Shown piece after piece: positions 7,572 to 16,511 of a DNA stretch of 64,000 bases (within the stretch, counting starts at the first letter, position 1; every line of letters begins with the position of its first letter). A model generated the notes under the pieces. It worked only from the letters and a program-made list of their open reading frames with translations. It did not search any database and was not told the origin of the DNA. This DNA is from Achromobacter agilis. Lineage in GTDB: Bacteria; Pseudomonadota; Gammaproteobacteria; Burkholderiales; Burkholderiaceae_B. The position numbers and the translations under genes were made by a program. The stretch lies in NCBI RefSeq assembly GCF_900496965.1, contig NZ_UFQB01000019.1, positions 1 through 64,000 on the forward strand, written 5' to 3'.

Positions 7572-9428
7572 TCAGGCCGCCAGCCGCCCTTCGATCTTGG
7601 CCTTGGTGGCCGGCAGGTCTTCGGGCAGGCGTTGTTCCAACTGGCTGAACAGCGCGTCGTGCAAGGCGAGCTCCTCGCGCCAGGCGGCGGCGTCCACGGA
7701 CATGACTTGCTCGAACTTGTCCGGGCTGAATTCCAGGCCGGTCCAGTCGATGTCCTGGTAGCTGGGCGAAATGCCGAATACCTGGTCCACGCCCTTGGAC
7801 TGGCCGTCGATGCGGCCCAGCATCCAGCGCAGCACGCGCATGTTGTCGCCGAAGCCGGGCCAGACGAACTTGCCGTCCGGACCCTTGCGGAACCAGTTGA
7901 CGCAGTAGATGCGCGGCAACGTGGCGCCGGCGGCTTCCAGCTGCTTGCCCAGCTTCAGCCAGTGATTGAAGTAGTCGCTCATGTTGTAGCCGCAGAACGG
8001 CAGCATGGCGAAGGGATCGCGGCGCACCACGCCCTGCTGGCCCGCGGCCGCGGCGGTGGTTTCCGACCCCATGGTGGCGGCCATGTAGACGCCCTCGACC
8101 CAGTTGCGGGCTTCGGTGACCAGCGGCACGGTGGTGGAACGGCGGCCGCCGAAGATGAAGGCGTCGATGACCACGCCCTTGGGGTTTTCCCATTCGGGGT
8201 CGATGGACGGGCATTGCGCGGCGGGCGCGGTGAAGCGCGCGTTCGGATGCGCGGCCTTGCGGCCGCTTTCGCGCGCGATGGCGGGCGTCCAGTCCTGGCC
8301 CTGCCAGTCGGTCAGGTGCGCTGGCGGCGTGTCCGTCATGCCTTCCCACCAGACGTCGCCGTCATCGGTGAGCGCCACGTTGGTGAAGATGACGTTGGCC
8401 TTGAGCGTGGCCATGGCGTTGAAGTTGGTCTGCTCGCTGGTGCCCGGCGCCACGCCGAAGTAGCCGGCTTCCGGGTTGATGGCGTGCAGGCGGCCGTCCG
8501 GGCCGGGCTTGATCCAGGCGATGTCGTCGCCGATCGTGGTGACCTTCCAGCCGTCCATGCCCTGAGGCGGGATCAGCATGGCGAAGTTGGTCTTGCCGCA
8601 GGCGGAGGGGAACGCGGCGGCCACGTGGTACTTGCGGCCCTTGGGCGAGGTAACGCCCAGGATCAGCATGTGTTCGGCCAGCCAGCCCTGGTCGCGCCCC
8701 ATGGTGGAGGCGATGCGCAGCGCGAAGCATTTCTTGCCCAGCAGCGCGTTGCCGCCGTAGCCCGAGCCGAAGCTCCAGATCTCGCGGTTCTGGGGGAAGT
8801 GGACGATGTACTTGGTGGGGTTGCACGGCCAGGATACGTCGGCCTCGCCGGCGGCCAGGGGCTTGCCCACCGAATGCACGCACGGCACGAATTCGCCGTC
8901 GGTGCCGAGCACGTCGTAGACCTGCTTGCCCATGCGCGTCATGATGCGCATGTTCACCGCCACGTAGGGGCTGTCGGAGAGTTCCACGCCGATGTGGGCG
9001 ATGTCCGATCCCAGCGGGCCCATCGAGAACGGCACCACGTACAGCGTGCGGCCGCGCATGGCGCCGTCGAACAGGCCGTTGAGCGTGTCGCGCATCTCGG
9101 CGGGATCCGCCCAGTTGTTGGTGGGGCCGGCGTCCTCGGGACGGTCGGAACAGATGAAGGTACGGTCTTCCACGCGGGCGACGTCGGAAGGGTCCGACCA
9201 GGCCAGGTAGGAATTAGGCCGCTTGGCGGGGTTGAGCCTGCGCAAGGTACCCGACTGGACCATCTGTTCGCAAAGCCGGTCGTACTCTTCCTGGGACCCG
9301 TCGCACCAGACGACGTGGTCAGGCTTGGCCAGCGCGACGAAGCTCGCCACCCAGTCGATCAGACCGCGGTGCTTGACATAGGCGGGCACGTTCAAGGCTG
9401 CCAATCCCCCATCCAAAGGCTTATTCAT
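7572..9428 (-). CDS. pckG: Phosphoenolpyruvate carboxykinase (GTP)
   Basis: GTP-dependent PEP carboxykinase, 618 residues, converting oxaloacetate to PEP for gluconeogenesis. The kinase P-loop [13 protein letters not shown], the preceding [10 protein letters not shown] region, and the downstream TIGDDIAWI and [10 protein letters not shown] segments identify the GTP rather than the ATP family. The start [12 protein letters not shown] at 9428 is preceded by GGAGAT at a good distance; a second in-frame ATG at 9443 is less well placed. A strong inverted repeat lies in the leader at 9465-9489. Confidence 0.96.
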   Translation of the reverse strand: MNKPLDGGLAALNVPAYVKHRGLIDWVASFVALAKPDHVVWCDGSQEEYDRLCEQMVQSGTLRRLNPAKRPNSYLAWSDPSDVARVEDRTFICSDRPEDAGPTNNWADPAEMRDTLNGLFDGAMRGRTLYVVPFSMGPLGSDIAHIGVELSDSPYVAVNMRIMTRMGKQVYDVLGTDGEFVPCVHSVGKPLAAGEADVSWPCNPTKYIVHFPQNREIWSFGSGYGGNALLGKKCFALRIASTMGRDQGWLAEHMLILGVTSPKGRKYHVAAAFPSACGKTNFAMLIPPQGMDGWKVTTIGDDIAWIKPGPDGRLHAINPEAGYFGVAPGTSEQTNFNAMATLKANVIFTNVALTDDGDVWWEGMTDTPPAHLTDWQGQDWTPAIARESGRKAAHPNARFTAPAAQCPSIDPEWENPKGVVIDAFIFGGRRSTTVPLVTEARNWVEGVYMAATMGSETTAAAAGQQGVVRRDPFAMLPFCGYNMSDYFNHWLKLGKQLEAAGATLPRIYCVNWFRKGPDGKFVWPGFGDNMRVLRWMLGRIDGQSKGVDQVFGISPSYQDIDWTGLEFSPDKFEQVMSVDAAAWREELALHDALFSQLEQRLPEDLPATKAKIEGRLAA

Positions 9429-9464
9429 CGGGGTTATCTCCATACTAGTAAGGCTAATGGTGTT

Positions 9465-9489
9465 ACGGCCCCAATTTGATTGGGGCCGT
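9465..9489 (-). promoter_or_regulatory. Perfect 10-bp inverted repeat in the pckG leader
   Basis: ACGGCCCCAA (9465-9474) and TTGGGGCCGT (9480-9489) are exact complements with a 5-base loop. The element sits 37 bp upstream of the pckG start. No T run follows on the minus strand, so it is unlikely to be an ordinary terminator for pckG. It could be a leader stem-loop or an operator. Confidence 0.6.
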
Positions 9490-9572
9490 AGCAATTTGCG
9501 CCATCATACTTGCAGCGGCCGGCTGCCCGTCAACCCATCCACATGGACGACATTGTCACGGGTTGAGACCGC

Positions 9573-11195
9573 TCACGCGTAGCGGCCATCGCGCAGCTCC
9601 TTGCGGATGATCTTGCCCGTGGCGGTGGTCGGCAAACTGGTTACAAAGCGGATGGCGCGCGGATATTCATGCGCCGCCAGGCGGGTGCGCACATGGGCCT
9701 GCAGGGACTTCACCAGCGCGTCGTCGCCCTGGAAGCCGTCGTTCAATACCACGTAGGCCATCACGATCTCGGTGCGCTCGGCATCGGGCACGCCCACCAC
9801 GGCCGCCATGCGCACGGCCGGGTGGCCAATCAGGCAGTCCTCAATGGGGCCCGGTCCGATGCGGTAGCCGGCGCTGGTGATGACGTCGTCGTTGCGGCCG
9901 ACGAAACGGATGAAACCCGCTTCGTCGCGCACGCCCAGGTCGCCGGTCAGGAGGTAGTCGCCGGCGAATTTCTCGGCCGTGGCCTGCGGGTTGTTCCAGT
10001 AGCCCAGGAACATGACTGGGTCGGGCCGCAATACGCCGATGTTGCCTTCTTGTCCATCCGCCACTTCGGCGCCCCGGTCATCCACGATCGCGACCCGGTG
10101 CCCGGGCGCGGCGCGGCCGATGGCGCCGATGACGGGATCGAAAAGCGACGAGCACGACGACACCAGCATGTTGCACTCGGTCTGGCCGTAGAACTCGTTG
10201 ATGGTGACGCCCAGCACGCGGCGGCCCCAGTCGATGAGTTCCGCGCCCAGCGATTCCCCGCCGCTGGCCACCGAACGCAGCGCCAGGGCGGGCGCGCCGG
10301 GCGGCTGCGCCACGCCGCGCATCATTTTCAGCGCGGTGGGCGGCAGGAAGGTATGCGTCACGCCGTGGCGCGCCATCAGTTCGAGGGCGCTGACGCCGTC
10401 GAACTTCTCGAAGCGGCGCGCCAGCACGGGCACGCCGTGGTGCCAGGCGGGCAGCAAGACGTCCAGCAACCCGCCGATCCAGGCCCAATCGGCCGGCGTC
10501 CACATCAGCGCGGCGTTCTCGGGGAAGAACTCGTGCGACATCTCGACGCCCGGCAGGTGGCCGAGCAGCACGCGGTGCGCGTGCAGCGCGCCCTTGGGCT
10601 TGCCGGTGGTGCCCGAGGTATAGATGATGACCGCCGGATCGTCCGCCGCCGTCGCCACGGGCGAGTATTCCTCGGACTCCTGGGTCAGCGCCGCATGGAA
10701 CGGCACCGCGTCGTCCACGATTTCGTCGTCGATGCAGTAAACGACCTTCAGGTCGGGCAGGCTGGCGCGGATCTCGCGCAGCTTGCGGCAGCCGGCCGCG
10801 TCGGTCACGAGCGCGGCCGCGCCACTATTGGCCAGCCGGTACTGGATGGCGTCCACCCCGAACAGGGTGAACAGCGGCACCGCCACGGCGCCCATCTTGT
10901 AGACCGCGATGTGCGTCACCGCCGTCTCGGGCGCCTGGGGCAGGTAGATGGCCACCCGGTCGCCGCGCTTGATGCCGCGGCCCTCCAGGCTGTTCGCCAG
11001 GCGGCTGGACTGCGCCTTGATCTGGTCGAAGGTATAGCGCGACTGGGCGCCGTCGCTTTTCTCGTAGATCAGCGCGAGCCGGCCGCTGCCGTCGGCCCAC
11101 TTGTCGCAGGCATCGACGCCGATGTTGTAGGCCGCCGGCACCTGCCATTGGAATTGGGACGCAAGCTGCGTGTAGGAATCGGCTCTGGACAGCAT
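9573..11195 (-). CDS. Acyl-CoA synthetase (AMP-forming)
   Basis: Adenylate-forming ligase of 540 residues that would activate a carboxylic acid to its CoA thioester. The P-loop IIYTSGTTGKPKG, the mid-domain INEFYGQTECN, the hinge YLLTGDLG, and the C-terminal catalytic Lys in TATGKIIRKELR are intact. It resembles the medium-chain or aryl acid group. The start MLSRADSYTQLA at 11195 matches the family better than an upstream extension. It is divergent from a TetR regulator, and a near-perfect palindrome lies between them. Neighbouring reductase and hydratase genes suggest an acyl-CoA degradation set. Confidence 0.9.
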   Translation of the reverse strand: MLSRADSYTQLASQFQWQVPAAYNIGVDACDKWADGSGRLALIYEKSDGAQSRYTFDQIKAQSSRLANSLEGRGIKRGDRVAIYLPQAPETAVTHIAVYKMGAVAVPLFTLFGVDAIQYRLANSGAAALVTDAAGCRKLREIRASLPDLKVVYCIDDEIVDDAVPFHAALTQESEEYSPVATAADDPAVIIYTSGTTGKPKGALHAHRVLLGHLPGVEMSHEFFPENAALMWTPADWAWIGGLLDVLLPAWHHGVPVLARRFEKFDGVSALELMARHGVTHTFLPPTALKMMRGVAQPPGAPALALRSVASGGESLGAELIDWGRRVLGVTINEFYGQTECNMLVSSCSSLFDPVIGAIGRAAPGHRVAIVDDRGAEVADGQEGNIGVLRPDPVMFLGYWNNPQATAEKFAGDYLLTGDLGVRDEAGFIRFVGRNDDVITSAGYRIGPGPIEDCLIGHPAVRMAAVVGVPDAERTEIVMAYVVLNDGFQGDDALVKSLQAHVRTRLAAHEYPRAIRFVTSLPTTATGKIIRKELRDGRYA

Positions 11196-11243
11196 GGTTT
11201 GTCTCTGATGTTGTTCGTGTGGAAAGTGCCCGGATCGCGTGTC

Positions 11244-11273
11244 TTGCCACAAACTTGACCCAGGCTCAATAAT
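11244..11273 (+). promoter_or_regulatory. Candidate sigma70 promoter for the TetR gene
   Basis: TTGCCA at 11244-11249 and AATAAT at 11268-11273, 18 bp apart, about 35 bp before the TetR start. The palindrome at 11255-11269 lies in the spacer, as expected for an autoregulated repressor. Confidence 0.35.
11255..11269. promoter_or_regulatory. Candidate operator TTGA-N7-TCAA, site 1
   Basis: TTGACCCAGGCTCAA differs from its own reverse complement at only two symmetric pairs plus the centre. It lies between the divergent acyl-CoA ligase and TetR genes. The same TTGA-N7-TCAA form recurs at 12929-12943 and 13014-13028, so it is a good candidate for the binding site of the adjacent TetR protein. Confidence 0.5.
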
Positions 11274-11308
11274 AAGCCCCCGCCCACCGCCTCGTCGCCC
11301 TTCCCCGC

Positions 11309-12034
11309 ATGGAAAAAGCCGCCACCGTACCGATGCGCCGTCCGCCGGCCAGCGCCAAATCCGAGCAGCGCATCCGGGACATCCTGCGCATCGCCCGCCA
11401 GGTCTTTTCCGAAGCGGGCTTCCAGGCCGCCACGGCCACGGAGATCGCGCAGCGGCTGGGCGTGTCCGAAGCCACGGTTTTCACCTATTTCGGCGGCAAG
11501 CGCGAACTGTGCGTGCGGGTCATCAGCGACTGGTACGACGAAATCATCGCCAAAGTGGAAGACGACCTGCCTCGCGTGCATGGCGCGCGGGCGCAGCTGC
11601 ATTACCTGGTGCATGCGCACCTGCGGCACCTGCTGGCGGAAGGATCCGGGCTGTGCGCCTTCATTCTCTCCGAGGGGCGGGCGCGCAACGATGACTTCGG
11701 CGAGGTCTACGCGGCGCTGCAGCGCCGCTATACCGCGCCGCTCATGCGCATCCTGGCCCAGGGCCAGGCGGACGGCGACATCCGGCGCGACATGCCCTTG
11801 CGGCTGTTGCGCTCGGCCGTCTACGGGCCGATGGAGCACGTGTTGTGGGACGCCATCCTGCGGGGCGCTCGGGTAGACGTGGGCGCCACCGCCGACCAGC
11901 TGGTCGGCTTCCTGTGGCAGGCCCTGCAGCCGCCCGCGCAGGACGCGCTGGCGCTCGCTCAGTTCCGCGGCGACGTGCGGGATGCCCTGCATCGCCTTCA
12001 GTCGTCGGAGAACAGGGACGGCGGCACGTACTGA
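11309..12034 (+). CDS. TetR family transcriptional regulator
   Basis: 241-residue regulator. The helix-turn-helix spans about residues 22-65, with TATEIAQRLGVSEATVFTYFGGKREL as recognition region. The C-terminal ligand domain is of the fatty-acid type length. It is divergent from an acyl-CoA ligase. Its last 37 bp overlap the convergent reductase gene. The shared palindromes in this neighbourhood suggest it represses the ligase, the reductase and the enoyl-CoA hydratase and is released by an acyl-CoA; that role is inference. Confidence 0.9.
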   Translation: MEKAATVPMRRPPASAKSEQRIRDILRIARQVFSEAGFQAATATEIAQRLGVSEATVFTYFGGKRELCVRVISDWYDEIIAKVEDDLPRVHGARAQLHYLVHAHLRHLLAEGSGLCAFILSEGRARNDDFGEVYAALQRRYTAPLMRILAQGQADGDIRRDMPLRLLRSAVYGPMEHVLWDAILRGARVDVGATADQLVGFLWQALQPPAQDALALAQFRGDVRDALHRLQSSENRDGGTY

Positions 12035-12909
12035 GGGAAGCCGTTGTAGGTTTCCCCGCGCTCGGCGGGCTGCAACGTCCAGGAATGCCGCGCGTTGGGC
12101 ACGCCGCCATCCACGCGGATGACGCTGCCATTGATGAAAGCGGCCGCCGGCGACAGCAGGAAGACCACCGCCGCGGCCAGCTCGGCTTCGGTCCCGAAGC
12201 GCTGCAGGGGCACCTTGGTCTTCAGCTCGCGCAGCACCGCGCGGTATGCCTCGTCATAGCTGTCCATGCCGCTGGAGGCGATCCAGCCCGGCGCCACCGC
12301 GTTGACGCGCACGCCCGCATGCGCCCATTCGCAGGCGGCCGTCTCGGTCAGGTTCCAGACGCCGGCGCGGGCCGCGCCCGAATGGCCCATGCCCGGCATG
12401 CCGCCCCAGATATCGGCCAGCATGTTCACCATGGCGCCGCCGTGCTGGCGCATGTGCTGAGTGTAGACCTCGCGCGCCATCAGAAAGGTGCCATGCAGGT
12501 TGTTCTGGACCACCGCGTTCCAGCCGTTGAAGCTGATGCGGTCCAGCGGCGCGGGGAATTGCCCGCCCGCGCAATTGAACAGGCCATCGATCGCGCCGTG
12601 CCGGGCCAGCGCGTCGGCAACCGCGCCGCGCACGCCAGCCTCGTCGCGGATATCGCAAGCGTGCACGCTGACCCGGCCAGCGGCTTCGGGGTAGATCCGC
12701 GCGATCTCCTCTGCCGCCGCCTGCAGCTTGTCGAGCTTGCGCCCGACCAACGCCAGGTTCGCCCCCAGGGCCGCCAATTCATGCGCGGTACAGCGGCCCA
12801 GGCCGCTGCCCCCGCCCGTCACGAGGATCGTCCTGCCTTCGAAAAGACCCGGCCGGAAAACCGACGCGTAGCGCTGGTCGGCGGCGCGTCCGCCTGCGTG
12901 TGATTCCAT
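11998..12909 (-). CDS. SDR family oxidoreductase, 2,4-dienoyl/trans-2-enoyl-CoA reductase-like
   Basis: Short-chain dehydrogenase fold of 303 residues. The NAD(P) motif TGGGSGLGRC lies about residues 27-36 and the NAG-equivalent reads NCAGG. The classical YxxxK is replaced by GHSGAARAGVWNL, which resembles the peroxisomal enoyl-CoA reductase and dienoyl-CoA reductase branch, where an AAxAG helix occupies this place. The start at 12909 is supported by GGAG eight bases upstream; a start at 12921 lacks a ribosome site. It is divergent from the enoyl-CoA hydratase. A C-terminal extension past the usual GGxP end is present. Confidence 0.85.
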   Translation of the reverse strand: MESHAGGRAADQRYASVFRPGLFEGRTILVTGGGSGLGRCTAHELAALGANLALVGRKLDKLQAAAEEIARIYPEAAGRVSVHACDIRDEAGVRGAVADALARHGAIDGLFNCAGGQFPAPLDRISFNGWNAVVQNNLHGTFLMAREVYTQHMRQHGGAMVNMLADIWGGMPGMGHSGAARAGVWNLTETAACEWAHAGVRVNAVAPGWIASSGMDSYDEAYRAVLRELKTKVPLQRFGTEAELAAAVVFLLSPAAAFINGSVIRVDGGVPNARHSWTLQPAERGETYNGFPQYVPPSLFSDD

Positions 12910-12928
12910 GTCTCGCTCCATTATTTTT

Positions 12929-12943
12929 TTGAGGATAACTCAA
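12929..12943. promoter_or_regulatory. Candidate operator TTGA-N7-TCAA, site 2
   Basis: TTGAGGATAACTCAA has perfect 5-bp arms. It lies 20 bp upstream of the reductase start on the minus strand, in the gap shared with the enoyl-CoA hydratase. It has the same form as the site between the ligase and TetR genes. Confidence 0.5.
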
Positions 12944-13013
12944 TATTCGTTCAACAGGCATCGCGGAACGGCCAAATTCCTCCTAGAATCGCTCCACCAG
13001 CTCACGCGCCTTA

Positions 13014-13028
13014 TTGAGCCTTGATCAA
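13014..13028. promoter_or_regulatory. Candidate operator TTGA-N7-TCAA, site 3
   Basis: TTGAGCCTTGATCAA lies 19 bp before the enoyl-CoA hydratase start, close to its ribosome site. It is the third copy of the pattern within 1.8 kb and sits where a repressor would block the gene. Confidence 0.45.
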
Positions 13029-13046
13029 CAAAACAGGAGATCCCGC

Positions 13047-13841
13047 ATGACGATGCAAGCCCCGCTGGACGTCGCCCGTGACGGCGCCATCGCCCGCCTG
13101 ACGCTGAACCGCCCGGACATGCGCAATGCCTTCGACGAGGAACTGATCGCCAGCCTGACTGACGCGGTCCGGGCCGCCGCCGACGACGCCCAGGTCCGCG
13201 TGCTGCTGCTGACCGGCGCGGGCAAGGCGTTCTGCGCCGGCGGCGACCTGAACTGGATGCGCAAGATGGCCACCCTGACCGATGCCGCCAATCGCGAGGA
13301 CGCGGGGCGGCTGGCCGGCATGCTGCACGCGATCTGGTCCTGCCCCAAGCCGGTGGTGGCCAGCGTCAACGGCGACGCCTACGCCGGCGGGATGGGGCTG
13401 CTGTCGGCCTGCGATATCGCCATCGCCGCCGACCACGCCCATTTCTGCCTGTCGGAGACGCGGCTGGGCCTGTTGCCCGCCACCATCAGCCCCTATGTGA
13501 TCCGCGCCATGGGCGAACGCGCCGCCAATCGCTACTTCTTGACGGCCGAACGCTTCGACGCCGCCACCGCGCTGCGCCTGGGGTTGGTGCACCAGGTCGT
13601 TCCCCCGGAGCGCCTGGCGGAAGAAACCGTAGCGGTCTGCCGCGCGCTGTGCGCCAACGGCCCGGGCGCCGTGCAGGCCAGCAAGCGGCTGGTCCGCGAT
13701 TTCGCCGGCCGGCCGATAGACGCGGCGCTGATCGCTGACACGGTCGAACGCATCGCGGCCATCCGCAGCACCGGCGAAGCCAGGGAAGGCGTGGCCGCCT
13801 TCCTGGAAAAACGCGAGCCTTCCTGGCGCGAAGGCGCTTAG
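13047..13841 (+). CDS. Enoyl-CoA hydratase/isomerase family, methylglutaconyl-CoA hydratase-like
   Basis: Crotonase-fold enzyme of 264 residues. The oxyanion-hole segments GKAFCAGGDLNWMRKMA (about residues 60-76) and NGDAYAGGMGLLSACDIAIA are present, and the LSETRLGLLPATISPYV stretch recalls methylglutaconyl-CoA hydratases of leucine and isoprenoid breakdown. The start at 13047 has CAGGAGA directly upstream. The exact substrate cannot be set from sequence. It probably acts with the neighbouring ligase and reductase. Confidence 0.9.
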   Translation: MTMQAPLDVARDGAIARLTLNRPDMRNAFDEELIASLTDAVRAAADDAQVRVLLLTGAGKAFCAGGDLNWMRKMATLTDAANREDAGRLAGMLHAIWSCPKPVVASVNGDAYAGGMGLLSACDIAIAADHAHFCLSETRLGLLPATISPYVIRAMGERAANRYFLTAERFDAATALRLGLVHQVVPPERLAEETVAVCRALCANGPGAVQASKRLVRDFAGRPIDAALIADTVERIAAIRSTGEAREGVAAFLEKREPSWREGA

Positions 13842-13943
13842 CGCGGCCCTTTCCCGGGAAACCGGCCCGCGGCGTGCCCGAAGCCGCGCCGCGGCCCCCG
13901 CTGCGGCGCGTGCCATAATCGCAGGCGCCCTTCAGGAAGTCTC

Positions 13944-15221
13944 ATGCCGCAAGCCACCCCTCCCGCATTTCCTCCTCTGAACGCCGAGCGCCTCTGGGCT
14001 CGCGTCGAAACCCTGTCCCGATTCACCCTGCCCGACATGCCCTGGACGCGGCGGGCGTTTTCGCCGCTGTTCGACGGCGCCCGCGCCTGGCTGCGCGGCG
14101 AATTCGAAGCCGCCGGCCTGGCCACGCGCCTGGACGCCGGCGGCAATCTGATCGGCACGCTGCCCGGCCGCGACGCCGCGCGCAAGCCCATCGCTACCGG
14201 TTCGCACTGCGACACCGTCATGCGCGGCGGCCGCTTCGACGGGATCATCGGCGTGCTGGCGGGCATCGAAGTGGCCCACAGTCTGCGCGAGCACGGCGTC
14301 CAGCTGGAGCATCCTTTCGAAGTCATCGATTTCCTGTCCGAGGAACCCAGCGACTACGGCATCTCGTGCGTGGGCAGCCGCGCGCTGTCCGGCCAATTGA
14401 CCGCCGACATGCTGGCGGCCCGGAATCCCGAGGGCGAAACGCTGGCCCAGGGCATCGCCCGCATCGGCGGCGACCCGTCAGCGCTGAACGCGCCGCTGCG
14501 CGGCGCCGGCGGAACCGCCGCCTTCGTCGAACTGCACATCGAACAGGGCCCCGTGCTGGAAAACCGCGGCCTGCCGATAGGCGTGGTCACCAACATCGTC
14601 GGTATCCGCCGCGTGCTGATCACCGTGGAAGGCCAGCCCGACCACGCCGGCACCACGCCCATGGACATCCGCCGCGACGCGCTGGTGGGCGCCGCCCGCA
14701 TCATCGATGCCGCCAGCCGCCAAGCCAGCGCCGCCAGCGGCAATCCGCATTATGTGGTGGCCACGGTGGGCCGCCTGTCCATGACGCCCAACGCGGCCAA
14801 CGCCGTGCCCGGCCTGGTCGAGCTGACGCTGGAAATGCGCAGCGACAGCGACGCCGTGCTGGACGCCTTCCCTGAAACCCTGATGGCCGGCGTGGCGCAG
14901 GACCTGAAGGCGCTGCGCCTGACGGCAAGCTTCACGCAATTGAGCCGCGCCCGGCCCACCGACTGCACGCCGCTGGTGATGGACGCCGTGCAGGCCGCCG
15001 CCGACCAGTTGGGCTACGCGTCGATGCGCCTGCCCAGCGGCGCGGGCCACGACGCCGTCTACATGGCGCCGACCGGCCCCATCGGCATGATCTTCATTCC
15101 CTGCCTCAACGGCCGCAGCCACTGCCCCGAAGAATGGATCGAGCCCGCGCAGCTGCTGGACGGCACCCGAGTGCTGTACCAGTCGGTGCTGGCGCTGGAC
15201 CGGGTCTTGCGCGGCGCCTGA
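13944..15221 (+). CDS. M20-family zinc hydrolase, N-carbamoyl-L-amino acid hydrolase/allantoate amidohydrolase type
   Basis: Amidohydrolase of 425 residues. Metal ligands expected for this group are visible: His88 in TGSHCDTV, Asp99 in RFDGIIGV, the Glu pair 133-134 in LSEEPS, His in HIEQGPVLE, and a late His in SHCPEEW. The dimerisation lid segment GQPDHAGTTPM is also typical. Such enzymes release ammonia and CO2 from N-carbamoyl amino acids or allantoate. Together with the ureidoglycolate lyase 7 kb away it hints at ureide use, though the two are not in one operon. It is followed 7 bp later by a thioredoxin-like gene. Confidence 0.88.
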   Translation: MPQATPPAFPPLNAERLWARVETLSRFTLPDMPWTRRAFSPLFDGARAWLRGEFEAAGLATRLDAGGNLIGTLPGRDAARKPIATGSHCDTVMRGGRFDGIIGVLAGIEVAHSLREHGVQLEHPFEVIDFLSEEPSDYGISCVGSRALSGQLTADMLAARNPEGETLAQGIARIGGDPSALNAPLRGAGGTAAFVELHIEQGPVLENRGLPIGVVTNIVGIRRVLITVEGQPDHAGTTPMDIRRDALVGAARIIDAASRQASAASGNPHYVVATVGRLSMTPNAANAVPGLVELTLEMRSDSDAVLDAFPETLMAGVAQDLKALRLTASFTQLSRARPTDCTPLVMDAVQAAADQLGYASMRLPSGAGHDAVYMAPTGPIGMIFIPCLNGRSHCPEEWIEPAQLLDGTRVLYQSVLALDRVLRGA

Positions 15222-15228
15222 ACACCCT

Positions 15229-15570
15229 ATGCCCATGGAACAGATAGAACTCAACGACAGCACCGCCGACCGCTTCCTCCTGGACGCGCCCGGCCTATCG
15301 CTACTGGTCTTCCACAGCCGCACCTGCGGCAACTGCCGCGTCGCGCGCGAACAATTGCCGCAGCTGGAGCTGCCGGTGGAACGTCTGTGCTGGGTGGACG
15401 CCGGCGACAACCGCGGCCTGGTCGAACGCTACGAGGTCTTCCATCTGCCCGCCATGTTCGTGACCCGCGACGGCGCCTTCTTCGGCCCCGTCCAGGCAAC
15501 CTTGGCGCAATGGGATCTGCGCCAGCAGATCGGGCTGGCCCTGGACAGCTATCCGGCCGAGCTGCCGTGA
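15229..15570 (+). CDS. Thioredoxin-like protein with CGNC motif
   Basis: Small 113-residue protein with a thioredoxin fold pattern: strand LSLLVFHS, active site Cys33-Gly-Asn-Cys36, and a cis-Pro position in FHLPAMFV. No signal peptide, so it is cytoplasmic. The CGNC dithiol differs from the CGPC of general thioredoxins, so its redox partner may be specific. Start 15229 or 15235 (two ATGs). It overlaps the next gene by GTGA and follows the M20 hydrolase closely. Confidence 0.8.
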   Translation: MPMEQIELNDSTADRFLLDAPGLSLLVFHSRTCGNCRVAREQLPQLELPVERLCWVDAGDNRGLVERYEVFHLPAMFVTRDGAFFGPVQATLAQWDLRQQIGLALDSYPAELP

Positions 15571-16511
15571 ACACCCCCGCCCCCAGGGCCCTGCGCCAGC
15601 CGCTGGACTCGCTGGCCACCGGCGCCATGCTGCTGCTATGCGTCTGCTGGGGATTCCAGCAGATCGCGATCAAACTGGTCGCCAGCGACGTGGCGCCCAT
15701 CATGCAGATCGGCCTGCGCTCGGCCTTCGCCGCGCTGGTGCTGACCGTGGTCGTGTGGCGGCGCGAAGGCGCGCGCGCCTTCAGCGACGGCACCGCCGTG
15801 CCCGGCCTGATCGTGGGGCTGCTGTTCGCCGCGGAATTCCTGTTCGTGGCGCAGGGGCTGGTCTACACCACCGCCTCGCACATGTCCGTGTTCCTGTACA
15901 CCGCGCCCATCTTCGCGGCGCTCGGGCTGCACTGGCTGCTGCCCGAAGAGCGCATGAAGCCGCTGCAGTGGCTCGGCGTGGCGGTCGCGTTCTGCGGCAT
16001 CGCCGTCGCGTTCCTGGGCAAGGGCCAGCCCGAGGGGCTCGCCGGCGCTCCCAACATGCTGCTGGGCGATGCGATGGGCCTGATCGCGGGCCTGCTGTGG
16101 GGCGCCACCACCGTGGCGATCCGCAAGACCTCGCTGTCGGAGGCGGCGCCCGCAAAGACCCTGTTCTACCAAATGGCGGCGGCGGCGGTCGGGCTGCTGG
16201 GGTTTGCCGCGGCCACCGGCAGCGACGGCTTCCACTATACGCCGGCGGCCGTGCTCAGCGTCGGGTTCCAGGCCGTAGTGGTGGCCCTGTCCAGCTATCT
16301 GGCATGGTTCTGGCTGCTGCGCCGCTACCTGGCGTCGCGCCTGTCGATCCTGTCGTTCATGACGCCGCTGTTCGGCGTCAGTTTCGGCGTGCTCATCCTG
16401 GACGAGCCGCTGGACGCCGCCTTCGTGCTCGGCGCCGTGCTGGTGCTGGCCGGCATCACGCTGGTCAGCGGCGCCGAACTGCTGCGCGAAAAACTGCGGC
16501 GCGCCCGCTGA
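15567..16511 (+). CDS. EamA/DMT family transporter
   Basis: Inner-membrane carrier of 314 residues with about ten hydrophobic spans arranged as two EamA repeats (each starting near LLLCVCWGFQQIAIKL and LIAGLLWGATTVAIRK). The start is taken as GTG at 15567, which overlaps the thioredoxin-like stop as GTGA. Exports or imports a small metabolite; substrate unknown. Its stop abuts that of a convergent transporter of the same superfamily. Confidence 0.88.
   Translation: MNTPAPRALRQPLDSLATGAMLLLCVCWGFQQIAIKLVASDVAPIMQIGLRSAFAALVLTVVVWRREGARAFSDGTAVPGLIVGLLFAAEFLFVAQGLVYTTASHMSVFLYTAPIFAALGLHWLLPEERMKPLQWLGVAVAFCGIAVAFLGKGQPEGLAGAPNMLLGDAMGLIAGLLWGATTVAIRKTSLSEAAPAKTLFYQMAAAAVGLLGFAAATGSDGFHYTPAAVLSVGFQAVVVALSSYLAWFWLLRRYLASRLSILSFMTPLFGVSFGVLILDEPLDAAFVLGAVLVLAGITLVSGAELLREKLRRAR

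Noticed and set aside
7518..9479. Long plus-strand open frame of about 650 codons opposite pckG
   Set aside because: It is the antisense of a clearly conserved PEP carboxykinase and arises from GC-rich third positions; composition is His/Gln/Arg/Gly-rich with no family resemblance.
9465..9489. Rho-independent terminator
   Set aside because: The stem is strong, but no T run follows on either strand where a terminator would need it, and it lies upstream of pckG.
14478..15410. Minus-strand 310-codon frame opposite the M20 hydrolase
   Set aside because: Antisense of a gene with all metal ligands; no domain seen.
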